A stretch of DNA of 64,000 nucleotides from Schistocerca nitens (lineage: Eukaryota; Arthropoda; Insecta; Orthoptera; Acrididae), in assembly GCF_023898315.1 (NCBI RefSeq), contig NC_064622.1, forward strand, positions 174,364,178 through 174,428,177, given 5' to 3'. The position numbers and the translations under genes are program-made. The notes under the pieces are model-generated. The model saw nothing but the letters and a program-made list of their open reading frames with translations, was not told the DNA's origin and made no database searches. Shown in pieces: positions 36,576-46,541 of this stretch. Every line of letters begins with the position of its first letter. Position 1 is the stretch's first letter.

Positions 36576-36772
36576 CGACCGGATTGGCCGAGCGGTTCTA
36601 TGCGCTAAAGTCTGGAACCGCGCGACCGCTACGGTCGCAGGTTCGAATCCCACCTCGGGCATGGATGTGTGTGATGTCCTTAGGTTAGTTAGGTTTAAGT
36701 AGTTCTAAGTTCTAGGGGACTGATGACCTCAGAAGTTAAGTCCCATAGTGCTCAGAGCCATTTGAACCATTT
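36576..36772 (+). repeat. SINE family S1 (copy 6)
   Basis: Full-length S1 (B-box GGTTCGAATCC) with a perfect 14-bp TSD TTCATGAAGATGGC (36562-36575 and 36773-36786), inserted into the S2 element. Confidence 0.95.
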
Positions 36773-36904
36773 TTCATGAAGATGGCGAGGTTGGACTGCG
36801 TAATGATTAGGAATTTTACATGCCCTGACAACAGCGTAGTTGAGCGCTCCACAAACCAACATCATCATCATGATCCACCTCTGCAGTTTCTCGGTTTTAC
36901 GCTA

Positions 36905-38911
36905 GACTCTCACTAATCCGGCCATTCCTGGCACATATGGGTGCGGGACTAGCGGAAGTGCAGGATTACTGAGTGTCTGAAAATTACTTTATTTATTTAT
37001 TTTGTTTTTTATTTATTTTGAAAACGTATGGGATACAGTGTACCATACTTTATTAAACCGAAGGATTCAATTTTAAAACATAGAGGATATACTTAATTAA
37101 ATCCAAAAATACATTATATTTCAAAGAAAACTTAGTCTTTGAGTCTATACTGCGCATAATTATACAGTCGTATCACTCACTATGAAACATGTCCCTAATT
37201 TTTAACTGTCGCAACGATGATACGCGACGGTAGCACGCTTTATCACGCAACCGCTTTACAAGCATTACATCGGTACTGCATGTATCTGGTTGTTGCATAA
37301 TGTACTCCAGGAAGACCTCGGCAGCTTCAGCACCAGAAGTGTGAGAAATCTTCACGCTCTCTCCTACTGCCTCCTCTTCTCCATCACTTTCATCATTACT
37401 TCCTTGCACGCTTTTGAGTATTTCTTCGTCTGTTAAAGTTTGATCCCTACCACAGCTTTCCTTGTTCAGCCACTTAGTAACATCTTCTTCATCAATTTCT
37501 TCTCCTCCTGGAAGGTTGTGGAACAGTCAGTGTACAAAGTAATTGATAATTCCGAACTGAATGGCTCATCGCTGTCACTCACTACTGGATCCAACTCGGC
37601 ATCAATGGATGGCCACAATTTTCTTAAGCTCTTAATTATGATAGCGTCTCCACTTTACCCCACGCTTCGGCTGCTTGGGTAACATCATGTATGTTAATTG
37701 CTTTCCACGCCTTCAGCATAGTCTCAATAGAGTCGCTTTCACTTTCGTTCAGCAAGGAGACGAGAAGTAAACGTCGATAATGACGTTTAATTGATTCCAA
37801 AAATCCCTGATCCATGGGCTGAATTAGGGCTGTTACATTGGGTGGGAGAAAGAGTGCTTGTACATGTGTACCAGCGGACTTTAGAGAAACATCTGAAGGA
37901 TGACTGGGAACATTGTCAGTTATAATGAAAGCTTTCAGTGGAAGCTTTTTCTTCTTTAGCTCTTTTCTCACTGCTGGTACAAACGTTTCATGGAACCACC
38001 GAGAGAATATTTGTCTGTCCATCCACGCTTTCTTCTAAGCTCGGTACTGCACTGGTAGAGTATTTGTGTCAGTATGTTGAAAACAACGTGGATATTAGGA
38101 TTTTCCAATAACCATAAGCGGTAGTTTATGACTTCAATTTGCATTACAACAGCCATTAATGTTACGCTCTGTTTCTGTTGCTTGTAATCACGAGCTTCCT
38201 TCTCGTTCTTGGCAGCTAATGTTTTTGAAGGAAGCATCTTCTAACAGAGTCACGTTTCATCAGCATTCTACAAGGCATCAGCAGTTGAATCTTCTCCCTC
38301 TAATATCTTCCGTATCTTGCTTACAAATTCATCAGCATTCGTTTCGTTAGCTGAGCGACTTTCCCCGGTGACTGTCAGCTGCCGAATGCCATGTCGTTTT
38401 TTTCCAGTTTGATAGCTAACCTTCGCTCGCTGCAAACAAGTTACTACCGCCAAGTTGTTTCTTAAATGAAGCTGCTTTTTCCCTTATAACCGGGCCACTG
38501 ACTGGAATTCCTTTACTGCGTTGTTGTATGAACCATCTAGAAACTGTTACGTCCAGTTCTTCATTCTCACTCTTTCGCATAACCTTCCGTTTTCCCAACT
38601 CACTATCCGTTAGTGTTGAGTACTGTCAAATAACATCATCTTTCATTTTTATGTGATAAATAGTTGCTCGTACAATATTGAACTCAGCAGCAATGGCTTT
38701 CTGCGAAAAATCTCGATCTGACTTATTTAAAATTTCGAGTTTCAGCTTGAGGTCTAGCGTAACGTGTGTCCTTTCAGAAGAAATGATTCCGAACTGTAAA
38801 GAAAGCTACAATTTCATATAGAGTATATAATGCATTGCTTAACTAAGCATTGTTGCGCACGATAATTCTTTGTGCACCTGTTTTGGGATGTGCGCCGGAT
38901 TAGCGAGAGTG
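36905..38911 (-). mobile_element. Pogo/Tigger-type DNA transposon, 2.0 kb
   Basis: The terminal repeats are GACTCTCACTAATCCGGC (left, 36905) and, inverted, CACTCTCGCTAATCCGGC (right end, 38911), each flanked by TA (36903-36904, 38912-38913). The CTCTCGCTAATCCGGC type terminus is typical of Tigger/pogo elements. The interior carries a degenerate transposase on the minus strand. The length matches a full-size element, so it is complete but coding-dead. Confidence 0.9.
37173..38800 (-). pseudogene. Pogo/Tigger (CENP-B-like) transposase, frame-broken
   Basis: A DDE transposase with CENP-B-type DNA binding. From the 5' side (high coordinates): decayed first HTH near 38760-38650; second HTH block VSRWFIQQRSKGIPVSGP with GPVIREKAASF near 38560-38450; a linker; the catalytic region at 37636-38022 with FIITDNVPSHP (second Asp), LPPNVTALIQPMDQGFLESI (third acidic position in the PMDQG block); and an acidic C-terminal tail near 37409-37173 ending in RIRDMFHSE-like residues. 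The LPPN(V/T)TALIQPMDQG block is diagnostic for the pogo/jerky group. The frame changes at least three times, and the first Asp region is degraded. Confidence 0.87.
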
Positions 38912-39012
38912 TAGTGTATTAATATTCACCATGTATATGTGGTGTCTGTTCTTCTGGACATATTCGAAAGAACAGACACATTTTGATTCTGCAGCCATTA
39001 TGAATCAAGACA

Positions 39013-39236
39013 AATGGTTCAAATGGCTCTGAGGAAAAAAATGGTTCAAATGGCTCTGAGCACTATGGGACTCAACTTCTGTGGTCATTAGTCCCCTAGA
39101 ACTTAGAACTATTTAAACCTAACTAACCTAAGGACATCACACACATCCATGCCCGAGGCAGGATTCGAACCTGCGACCGTAGCAGTCCCACGGTTCCGGA
39201 CTGCGCGCCTAGAACCGCGAGACCACCGCGGCCGGC
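39013..39236 (-). repeat. SINE family S1 (copy 7), duplicated 3' tail
   Basis: S1 on the minus strand with a 13-bp TSD ATGAATCAAGACA (39000-39012 and 39237-39249). Next to the left TSD the terminal phrase AATGGTTCAAATGGCTCTGAG occurs, then GGAAAAAA, then the phrase again as the start of a normal S1. Both tail copies lie within the TSDs, so the duplicated tail was part of the inserted cDNA or arose during insertion. Confidence 0.93.
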
Positions 39237-39841
39237 ATGAATCAAGACACAAAGGAATTAATTACGTTAGTTGCTAATGGGAATTGATTTAGATTAGTGG
39301 GGAAAGTTGAAAATTTGTGTTCGATCGAGATTCGAACCCGAGTTTCCGGATTGCTGGGCACTTTCGCTACCAGTGCTCCATCAGGGCACAGTGGTTATTG
39401 CAACTGGATGAACAACCCTAACACGTCTCCCGTCAGACCCAAATACTCTACTTATCCACGTGCTACAGATGCAGTGCCCCTTATGTATTACCTTCATTGT
39501 TCGCGGCATTCACCAATTCCCCTAAGAATTGACGAGTAGGATATGTTGGGAGAAAAAAGACACCATATACATAAGTAAGGTGAGAACGACCACCTGATCA
39601 CTTCAGCGCAGATGCACACCACGCTCGAACTCTTACGGGAGTCGGCGAAATGTCGCGAGTATGGGCAAGGGGCACAACCTTCTAGTGAGTGGGTTAGTTG
39701 AAAATTGGGATCTGACGGGAGGCATGTTGGGGTAGTGCATGCAGTGGCGATGACCGTAGTGTCCGGATGGCGTAGCGGTTAGTGCATTTGCCTAGAAAGC
39801 AGGAGACTCGTGTTGAAATCCCAGTCTGGCACAAATTGTCA

Positions 39842-40042
39842 GCCGGCCGCGGTGGTCTCGCGGTTCTAGGCGCGCAGTCCGGAACCGTGGGACTGCTACG
39901 GTCGCAGGTTCGAATCCTGCCTCGGGCATGGATGTGTGTGATGTCCTTAGGTTAGTTAGGTTTAAGTAGTTCTAAGTTCTAGGGGACTAATAACCACAGC
40001 AGTTGAGTCCCATAGTGCTCAGAGCCATTTGAACCATTTTGA
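39842..40042 (+). repeat. SINE family S1 (copy 8)
   Basis: Full-length S1 with a perfect 11-bp TSD ACAAATTGTCA (39831-39841 and 40043-40053), inserted in the right arm of the foldback element. Confidence 0.95.
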
Positions 40043-40217
40043 ACAAATTGTCATCTGTCCCCATTGATTTAAATCAGTGCCCGGTAGCAGCTAACGTCAT
40101 TAACTCGTTTGTGTCTTGATTATTCTCCAATGCACTTCATCAAGAGCCTTTTCTAAGCCAATGAATTTGACATAAGTAAATAAAAAAGGAAGCAACAAGG
40201 CTCGATGCAATTTAAAA

Positions 40218-40413
40218 ATGGTTGAAATGGGTCTGAGCACTATGGGACTTAACATCTGCGGTCATCAGTCCCCTAGAACTTAGAACTACTTAAACCTAAC
40301 TAACCTAAGGACATCACACACATCCATGCCCGAGGCAGGATTCGAACCTGCGATCGTAGCAGTCGCGCGGTTCCGGACTGAGCGCCTAGAACCGCTAGAC
40401 CACCGCGGCCGGC
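40218..40413 (-). repeat. SINE family S1 (copy 9)
   Basis: Full-length S1 on the minus strand with a perfect 14-bp TSD GATGCAATTTAAAA (40204-40217 and 40414-40427). Confidence 0.95.
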
Positions 40414-40549
40414 GATGCAATTTAAAATAAGCTACTGGGTAACTAGGCGTTAGTAGAAGGCGTTGTGGGTAAGCAGTGTGGACGTAAACACAGCTAAGAG
40501 GAGCCACAACCCCAGCTGGAGCAGGCGGCTTTATTAATACAGAAGGCGG

Positions 40550-40870
40550 CAGTCAACAAGTGCAGTGACGGTGCCGCGCGGAGCCCCCAGCGGCCGTCAT
40601 TTCGGCGGCGGAGCCCGCAGCTGGCGCTGGCGCTTCCCTCCCCCTCCGTTTCCAGCCCGATGGCCACACCACGCCACGACACGCCGCCACAGTGTGCGCC
40701 GGCGACATATGGCAGCGCTAATCCCCGCCGCGGGGCGTCGCATATGGCGCCAACCGCGACACAGTCTGCGCGCCAAAGGATTACCCGCAAATTGGAGTCG
40801 GCCGGCGCGCAGATGCTGCCGCGTTGGGTGGCTTCCCTGTCCACACTGCTGACCTCACCGTAACGATACT
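40550..40870. other. GC-rich, CpG-dense patch
   Basis: About 320 bp much richer in G, C and CpG than its surroundings (e.g. GTGCCGCGCGGAGCCCCCAG, CCGGCGCGCAGATGCTGCCG). Open frames on both strands across it are a by-product of the composition and show no domain. It may be an unmethylated regulatory fragment or the GC-rich end of a retroelement; nothing in the sequence decides this. Confidence 0.45.
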
Positions 40871-41079
40871 GTGCTGGCAAATTACCGCCACCTTGCCGCA
40901 TCCGCATTCGAGGTTATTCGTCACGGCATCTGCTGTCGAGTCGAGAGGGGGCCGTACCAGATTTGTACTGCCAGAGGACGCTCTCCTGTGACGAGCACCC
41001 TGTCACCCACTCACGTTGAGAGGTTGAGAGGGACATATGGTATAAGGTCTTCTGGTCGACGGGATCGTCAGTTAAGGAC

Positions 41080-41400
41080 ACACTGATGAGCGAAAACATT
41101 GCGACTTCCATCTAAATGGTGTCTTCATTCACAGGAGCCATGTCGCCTTGCAACACAGCGTCACTACTGGGGAACTAATGTTGCACCAAGGGATGGACCT
41201 GATCAGCGAAAAGGGCCACATAATCCTTGGCCGTAATGTGAGCTTGCACTCATGGAGCTCATGGAATATTACGATATGGCTGCCCAAATCATCACCGAAC
41301 GCCCGCCATGTTTCACTCCTGGGGCGTAAATTCGACCAAAAGTTGGAAACAATGTGCAGGTCCTTGTTCAATGACTATGCCTGTGCATGTGGTGAACCAA
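41080..41400 (-). pseudogene. Decayed Tc1-like transposon fragment
   Basis: The minus strand encodes, with breaks, a region resembling the stretch between first and second catalytic residues of some Tc1-like transposases (FGDDLGSHIVIFHELHECKL followed by a MWPFSLI segment). The motif ACTGATGAGCGAAAACATTG near 41081 and a similar CGCTGATGAGCCAAAACATT near 41459 resemble a terminal repeat of such elements. The catalytic motifs themselves are not visible, so the call is tentative. Confidence 0.35.
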
Positions 41401-41800
41401 ATTGAAAATCATGAGACAGTCTTGCTTCAAGTCAGGTTAATCAGTTTTAAACAAATACGCTGATGAGCCAAAACATTATGATCGTCTCCTTAATGGCATG
41501 TTCAACCACCTCCGCTACGCAGTGTAGTAGCGATACTGGGGGAGGGTGTTGTAACTGCGACCAGGACGGTCGCGGGGTAGCAATGACGGAAAACGCGGCG
41601 GGACCCGCGGAGAGACCCGCGAACAGCAACACAACGGAAGAAGACGGACACGACCAACGAAGGACAGAACGACTACAACAAGGCCGAACTACAGAGTCAC
41701 AAGGAAATAAACACGTCCACTCGTACACGAACCAGGAAGTAAGCAGTCTAGCGCAAAGCGAGGTGTAAACCGACGTAAGCGAGATTAGACTGCCTGGCTG
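41401..41800. other. No recognisable gene; GC-rich spacer
   Basis: Contains the terminal-repeat-like phrase at 41459 and a GC-rich stretch (41520-41760). The 101-codon frame at 41463-41768 has a strongly polar, repetitive composition and no known domain. Confidence 0.4.
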
Positions 41801-41811
41801 AGCTTTTTTTT

Positions 41812-43956
41812 CTGTATGGTGATTTCATTCCCCTGCCCCATATGGGCAGGGGAGGGCTGTCAGCGGCACAATCCGTCGCTCTTCAGTCGAGCGACATGAC
41901 AACTTAAAATAAGAATAAAATGTTACATACATAAGGCGATAAAGGGGAACTTAAAACAGAATAATGGGAGAAAATGAAGGTAAAAAGTAGACTAACACGA
42001 GACATTCATGGAGGACAGTTAAAAAAGTCACCAGAAAGTTAAAAAACACAGTTGACGATTCTTCAGAACTCAGAGAAGACACTGAATGGACATGCACAGG
42101 TTAAAAGTTGGCCACAGTAGTAAAAATATTCTTGAACAACACACTTAAAACCCACTTGGAGCTCACACGACGGAGAATAAAACTGCCAGGTGGGACCTGC
42201 CGAGGGAAAGGTCAGAGAGGATGGAAAAGCAGGGGAGAGCATGGGGCAGCAGGGGAAGTGGCGGGATGAAGAGAGGAGGGGCATCAGTGGGTACACAAAG
42301 GCAGGAGACTGGTGGGGCGGGAGATGAAGAGGGAAGACAGGGCAGGAGGGAGTGCAGAGACACTGAAAGGAGGCACAAGAGATGGAGGGGGAGTAGGAGG
42401 GGAAAGCCGCTCAGGAGGAGAGATGGGGAGGAGAGGGATCCCTGAGGAGGAGGCAGGAAGATGGGGCTAGAGTTGGTAGGAAGGGTAGATGTCAGGGCAA
42501 AGCTCGTCATCCAGGAGGGGTAGATGGTGGAAGTTGCGTCAGGAAAGGAGATGGAGGGGGTGGAGATGTAGAGAGGGTGGGACAGAACGGTAAAGGGGTG
42601 GCAGCTGGTTGGAGGTGGAGAGGAAGGGAGACACCAGGGGTGAGGGGGATCAAGGCGGTGGACTATATATAGAGTGCGGATGTGTTCAAGGAAAAGGAGA
42701 AGGAGGGGGAAGGACATGAGGTTGTAGAGGATGCGCACGGGGGATGGAAGGCAGATACGGAAGGCAAGGCAGAGCGCATGGCGTTCGAGGATTTGGAGGG
42801 CTTTATAGAACCGTGGAGGGGCGGAAATCCTAGCTACGCTGGCATAACAGAGGATGGGGTGGATCAAGGATTTGTAGGTGTGAAGGATGGTGGAAGGATG
42901 CAGACCCCACGTCTGGTTGGACAGGAGTTTCAGGAGGTGGAGGCGGTTGTGAGCTTTGTTTTGGATGATAAGGAGATGGGGAGTCCAGGTGAGATGGCGG
43001 TCGAGTGTGAGGCCAAGGTATTTGACGGTAGGAGTGAAGTGGATAGGACGGCCGTAAATGGTGAGGTAGAAATCATGGAGGTGGAAGGAGCTGGTGGTGT
43101 GGCTTATGATGATCACCTGGGTCTTGGAGGGATTGACACGGAGGAACCACTGGTTGCACCAAGCGGTGAATTGGTCAAGGTGGGTTTGGAGGGTACGTTG
43201 GGGCCGTTGAAGGGTAGGAGATAGGGCTAGGAAGGCGGTGTCATCAGCGAACTGGAGAAGATGAACAGGTGGGGGAGGTTTGGGCATATCAGCAGTGTAC
43301 AGGAGATAGAGGAGAGGGGAAAGGACAGAACCTTGGGGCACGTCGGCAGAGGGATAGAAAGTACAGGAGTTAGAATTGTGGATAGTCACATAGGAAGGAC
43401 GACGGGAGAGGAAGGAAGCAACGAGACAGACGAAGTTGATGAGGAGAGCATAGGTCTGGTACTTGAAGAGTAGCCCGGGATGCTAGATACGGTCATAGGC
43501 GTTCTGGAGCTCAAGGGAAACAAAGATAGTGGAGCGGTGGGAGTTAAGTTGGAGGGAAAGAAGATTGGTAAGGTTAAGGAGCTGGTCGTCGGCAGAGAAG
43601 GAAGGCCGAAAGCCACATTGGGTAAGAGTAAGGAGGCGGTGCTGGTTAAGGTGGCGGTGAATACGGCGAGAGAGGATGGCCTCGAAGACCTTACTGAACA
43701 CGGAGGTGAGGCAGATGGGACGATAGGAAGAGGTATAAGAGGGGGGTTTGTTAGGTTTAGGGAACAGCAGGACATGGGAAGTCTTCCACAGGTTGGGGTA
43801 AAATCCAGTGGAGAGGAGGACATTGTACAGGGTAGCAAGGACAGACAGGAAGGATGGAGGGGATTCCTTGAGGTGACGGTAGGTGATGCCATCATGACCG
43901 GGGCAGTGTTGCGTTTGGAGCGGAGGACGAGTGTGATGTCTTGTGGGGTGATGACT
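41812..43956 (-). pseudogene. Jockey-type non-LTR retrotransposon, copy 1 (5'-truncated RT)
   Basis: Reverse transcriptase on the minus strand. From the 5' end: APGHDG-like start (here CPGHDGITYRHL), YRPICLTSVFSKVFE (RT motif 2 region), CGFRPSFSADDQL, and VSLELQNAYDRI (motif A; normally LD-x-A-FD, here decayed). After a frame change at about 43440 come VPQGSVLSPLLYLLYTADMP and FADD at 43240-43251 (catalytic motif C), then VKYLGLTLDRHLTW (thumb). A 408-codon frame runs from 43389 to 42163 and ends in a Pro/Leu/Ser-rich tail. The 3' end carries a perfect 9-bp stem-loop (41830-41852). It inserted into the A-tail of copy 2: AGCT plus T8 occurs at 41801-41811 and again at 43957. The endonuclease ORF and ORF1 are missing. 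Jockey group is likely; exact clade unsure. Confidence 0.82.
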
Positions 43957-43959
43957 AGC

Positions 43960-44830
43960 TTTTTTTTTCTTTTTCTTTATTGTGAATACATTCCCCTGCC
44001 CCATATGGGCAGGGGAACACGACAACTAAAACAAGAATAAAATGATACATACATAAGGAGATAAAAAAGGGGAACATTAAACAGAGTAAGGGGAGAAAAT
44101 GGAGGTAAAAACACACGGACATGGAGACGTTCATGGGGGACAGGTAAAAAAGTCACCAGAAAGTTAAAAAACACATTTGGCGATTCTTAAAACACAGAGA
44201 AGACAATGAATGCGCATGCACAGGTTAAAGGTCGGCCACAGTATCAAAAACACTTCGGAACAACACACTTAAAACCCACTTGGAGCACACACGATGAAGA
44301 ATAAAATTGCCAGGTGGGACCTGCCGAGGGAAAGGTCAGAGAGGATGGAAAGGGAGGGGAGAGCATGGGGCAGCTGGGGAAGCGGCGGGATGAAGAGAGG
44401 AGGGGCATCAGTGGGTTCACGAAGAGGCAGGTGACAGGTGGGGTGGGAGAGGAAGAGGGAAGACAGGGCAGGAGGGAGCGCAGAGACACTGAAAGGAGGC
44501 AGAAGATATTGAGGGGGAGTAGGATGGGGAAGCCGCTCAGAAGGAGGGATGGGGAGGAGAGGGAGCCCTGACGAGGAGGCGGAAAGACGGGGTTAGAGTT
44601 GGTAGGAAGGGTAGATGTCAGGGCAAAGCTCATCATCTGGGAGGGGTAGACAGTGGAAGTCGTGTTGGGAAAGGAGATGGAAGGTGTGGAGATGGAGAGA
44701 GGGTGGGACACAACGGTAAAGGCGCGGCAACTGCCTGGGGGTGGAGAGGAAGGGAGACACCAGGCGGTGAGGGGGATCAAGGCGGCGGACAACATATAGT
44801 GTGCGGGTGTGTTCAAGGAAAAGGAGAAGG
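43960..44830 (-). pseudogene. Jockey-type non-LTR retrotransposon, copy 2 (3' part only)
   Basis: Contains only the 3' part of the same element as copy 1: the Pro/Leu/Ser-rich C-terminal reading frame (within 44244-44830), the 3' untranslated region and the A-tail (T-run at 43960-43975 on this strand). The 9-bp stem-loop CCCCTGCCC...GGGCAGGGG is at 43993-44015. Similarity to copy 1 stops near 44830, after GTGTTCAAGGAAAAGGAGAA, which marks its 5' truncation. An open frame at 43483-44025 starts in this copy's 3' region and runs into the RT of copy 1; that fusion is accidental. Confidence 0.8.
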
Positions 44831-45041
44831 TGGGAGACTGGCTGAGCGAGAGGCCAGAGCTTAAGTACGCTATCGGGGACGCCGCTATTGGCCGCTGCAA
44901 CCACGTGTTCAACTGTGGCGCCCCCACACTAAAAGCGGGCCAGGAGGCGAGCGCCGCCACAGCTTATGGCGCGATGGTGCAGAGATCTCTATGGGTCTTC
45001 GACGTCCATGACGTCTGGCGCGGATTCAAATTCCGCGGCGC

Positions 45042-45283
45042 GCGGTACCAGAGAGGGGCCAGCCAGCGAGGTCGCCAGTCCCATCGAATTAGGGAAGGAT
45101 GGGGAAGGAAATCGGCCGACCCCTTTCAGAGGAACCATCCCGGTATTCACCAGAAGATATTTAGGGAAATCACTATTTAGGGGGATCACGGAAAACCTAA
45201 ATGAGGATGGCCGGAAGCGGGTTTGAACCCCGTCCTGCCGAATGCGAGTCCTGTGTACTAACCATTGTGCCACCTCGCTCGGT
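45042..45283 (-). repeat. tRNA-headed SINE, family S3
   Basis: Minus strand: head CCGAGCGAGGTGGCACAATG (A-box), B-box GGGTTCAAACCC, then CCATCCTCATTTAGGTTTTC and a body with ACCGGGATGGTTCCTCTGAA, ending near GACCTCGCTGGCTGG. It relates to 13453-13696. The 3' boundary is approximate; no clear TSD. Confidence 0.75.
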
Positions 45284-45284
45284 G

Positions 45285-45680
45285 CTTGGCATGGATACGA
45301 CTCGTTTCCGTAGACACGTGGCGCGATGTCTACCCACAGCTCACGCAAATCCCGTAAATTAGTGGCTCGTGTGTTTTCGATGCGGAGCTGGCACCCGTTA
45401 GAGTCCTAGTTGTGCTCATTCTGATTCAGATCAGAGAACAACGACTGTGGTTCACTATCATACTCCTCAATACACAGAGGCACGATTCTGGCCTTGTGAC
45501 ACGGGTAGTTATCCTGCTGGAAAGTGCCGTCGCAGTCGGGGACGACCTTAAGCATAAAGAAATCCAAGTGGTCCGAAATAATGGTCGCATACTGCACAGC
45601 TGTTGTGGTACCTTTGATTAGATCAGCTTCCAGGGAAGCCGAATTGCAATCACTCTCACCTTGCACATACTTGCCACCAC
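45285..45680 (-). pseudogene. Tc1-like transposase, C-terminal fragment
   Basis: The minus-strand frame has CDGTFQQDNYPCHKARIV (second catalytic Asp), a degraded SDLNQNEHN (third block, normally SPDLNPIEHLW; the Glu is still readable) and, in a further frame, NLRDLRELWVDIAPRVY (C-terminal helix). The spacing between blocks is close to the normal 34 residues. There is no N-terminal half and no inverted repeats. A SINE abuts it at 45283. Confidence 0.75.
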
Positions 45681-45767
45681 AAGTGGCCGATTTTAATAAA
45701 AATTACAATGAAATAAGTAAAATTCTTAATATAATTTTTTTAATTGCCATAAATTATAGAAGACATT

Positions 45768-46541
45768 GTAATTCTGTCAGGGACAGCAAAGGCCTTGGAA
45801 GAGCAGTTGAACGGAATGGACAGTGTCTTGAAAGGATGATATAAGATGAACATCAACAAAAGCAAAACGAGGATAATGGAATGTAGTCGAATTAAGTCGG
45901 GTGATGCTGAGGGAATTAGATTAGGAAATGAGACACTTAAAGTAGTAAAGGAGTTTTGCTATTTGGGGAGCAAAATAACTGATGATGGTCGAAGTAGAGA
46001 GGATGTAAAATGTAGACTGGCAATGGCAAGGAAAGCGTTTTTCAAGAAAGGAAATTTGTTAACATCGAGTATAGATTTAAGTGTCGGGAAGTCGTTTCTG
46101 AAAGTATTTGTATGGAGTGTAGCCATGTATGGAAGTGAAACATGGACGATAAATAGTTTGGACAAGAAGAGAATAGAAGCTTTCGAAATGTGATGTTACA
46201 GAAGAATGCTGAAGATTAGATGGGCTGACCACATAACTAATGAGGAGGTATTGAATAGAATTGGGGGGGACGAGGAGTTTTTGGTACAACTTGACTAGAA
46301 GAAGGGATCGGTTTGTAGGACATGTTTTGAGGCATCAAAGGATCACCAATTTAGTGTTGGAGTGCAGCGTGGAGGGCAAAAATTGTAGAGGGAGACCAAG
46401 AGATGAATACACCAAGCAGATACAGAAGGATGTTGGTTGCAGTAGGTACTGGGAGATGAAGAAGCTTGCACAGGATAGAGTAGCATGGAGAGCTGCATCA
46501 AACCAGTCTCAGGACTGAAGACCACAACAACAACAACAACA
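45768..46541 (+). pseudogene. RTE-like non-LTR retrotransposon, 3' end
   Basis: The fragment begins with SGTAKALEEQLNGMDSVLKG, continues MNINKSKTRIMECSRIKSGD, EFCYLGSKITDDGRSREDVK, then LDKKRIEAFEM, and after a break VGHVLRHQRITNLVLE, KNCRGRPRDEYTKQIQKDVG, and ends ANQSQD. This is the thumb-to-C-terminus of an endonuclease-reverse transcriptase element common in insects. It ends with CTGAAGACCACAACAACAAC, a short (CAA)n tail used by this class in place of poly(A). Several frame breaks and a 5' truncation at about 45768. Clade (RTE-like) is my best guess. Confidence 0.78.

Larger units (their letters stand above)
36247..36876 (+). repeat. tRNA-headed SINE, family S2 variant, twice interrupted
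   Basis: The head CCTCCGGTAGCTGAGTGGT starts near 36258. The B-box and following body resume near 36482 (CTCGGGTTCGATTCCCGGC) and continue with CTCGGGGACTGGA and TTGTCCTCATTATTTCATC. After the S1 insertion (36576-36772) the tail goes on from about 36787 (GAGGTTGGACTGCG) through GAGCGCTCCACAAACC to CATCATCATCATGA near 36876. Between A-box and B-box is about 200 bp of foreign sequence (see next entry). The (CAT)n tail and the head relate it to 22829-23068. Confidence 0.7.
39000..40126. mobile_element. Large foldback element with tRNA-like inverted arms
   Basis: The left arm starts AATCAAGACACAAAGGAATT (39240) and continues with ACGTTAGTTGCTAATGGG and GGGGAAAGTTGAAAATTTG. The right arm, read inverted from about 40120, gives AATCAAGACACAAACGAGTT, ACGTTAGCTGCTACCGGG and GGGGACAGATGACAATTTG. 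Similarity continues for some 300 bp per arm (e.g. CTCCCGTCAGA in both) with an apex near 39560. Each arm holds a tRNA-like module with A- and B-box-like motifs facing outward (right arm near 39773-39830, left arm near 39325-39395 on the minus strand). Two S1 SINEs have inserted (39013-39236 and 39842-40042). There is no transposase. The arms differ at about one base in five. Confidence 0.75.

Noticed and set aside
42682..43224. 180-codon plus-strand frame (and others at 43480-44040)
   Set aside because: They lie opposite the reverse transcriptase of the Jockey-type element; Glu/Gly-rich composition is the antisense of its Pro/Ser/Leu-rich coding.
43483..44025. ATG-initiated RT frame of 180 codons
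   Set aside because: The start lies in the 3' untranslated tail of copy 2 and the rest in copy 1, so the frame is an accidental fusion and not a real protein start.
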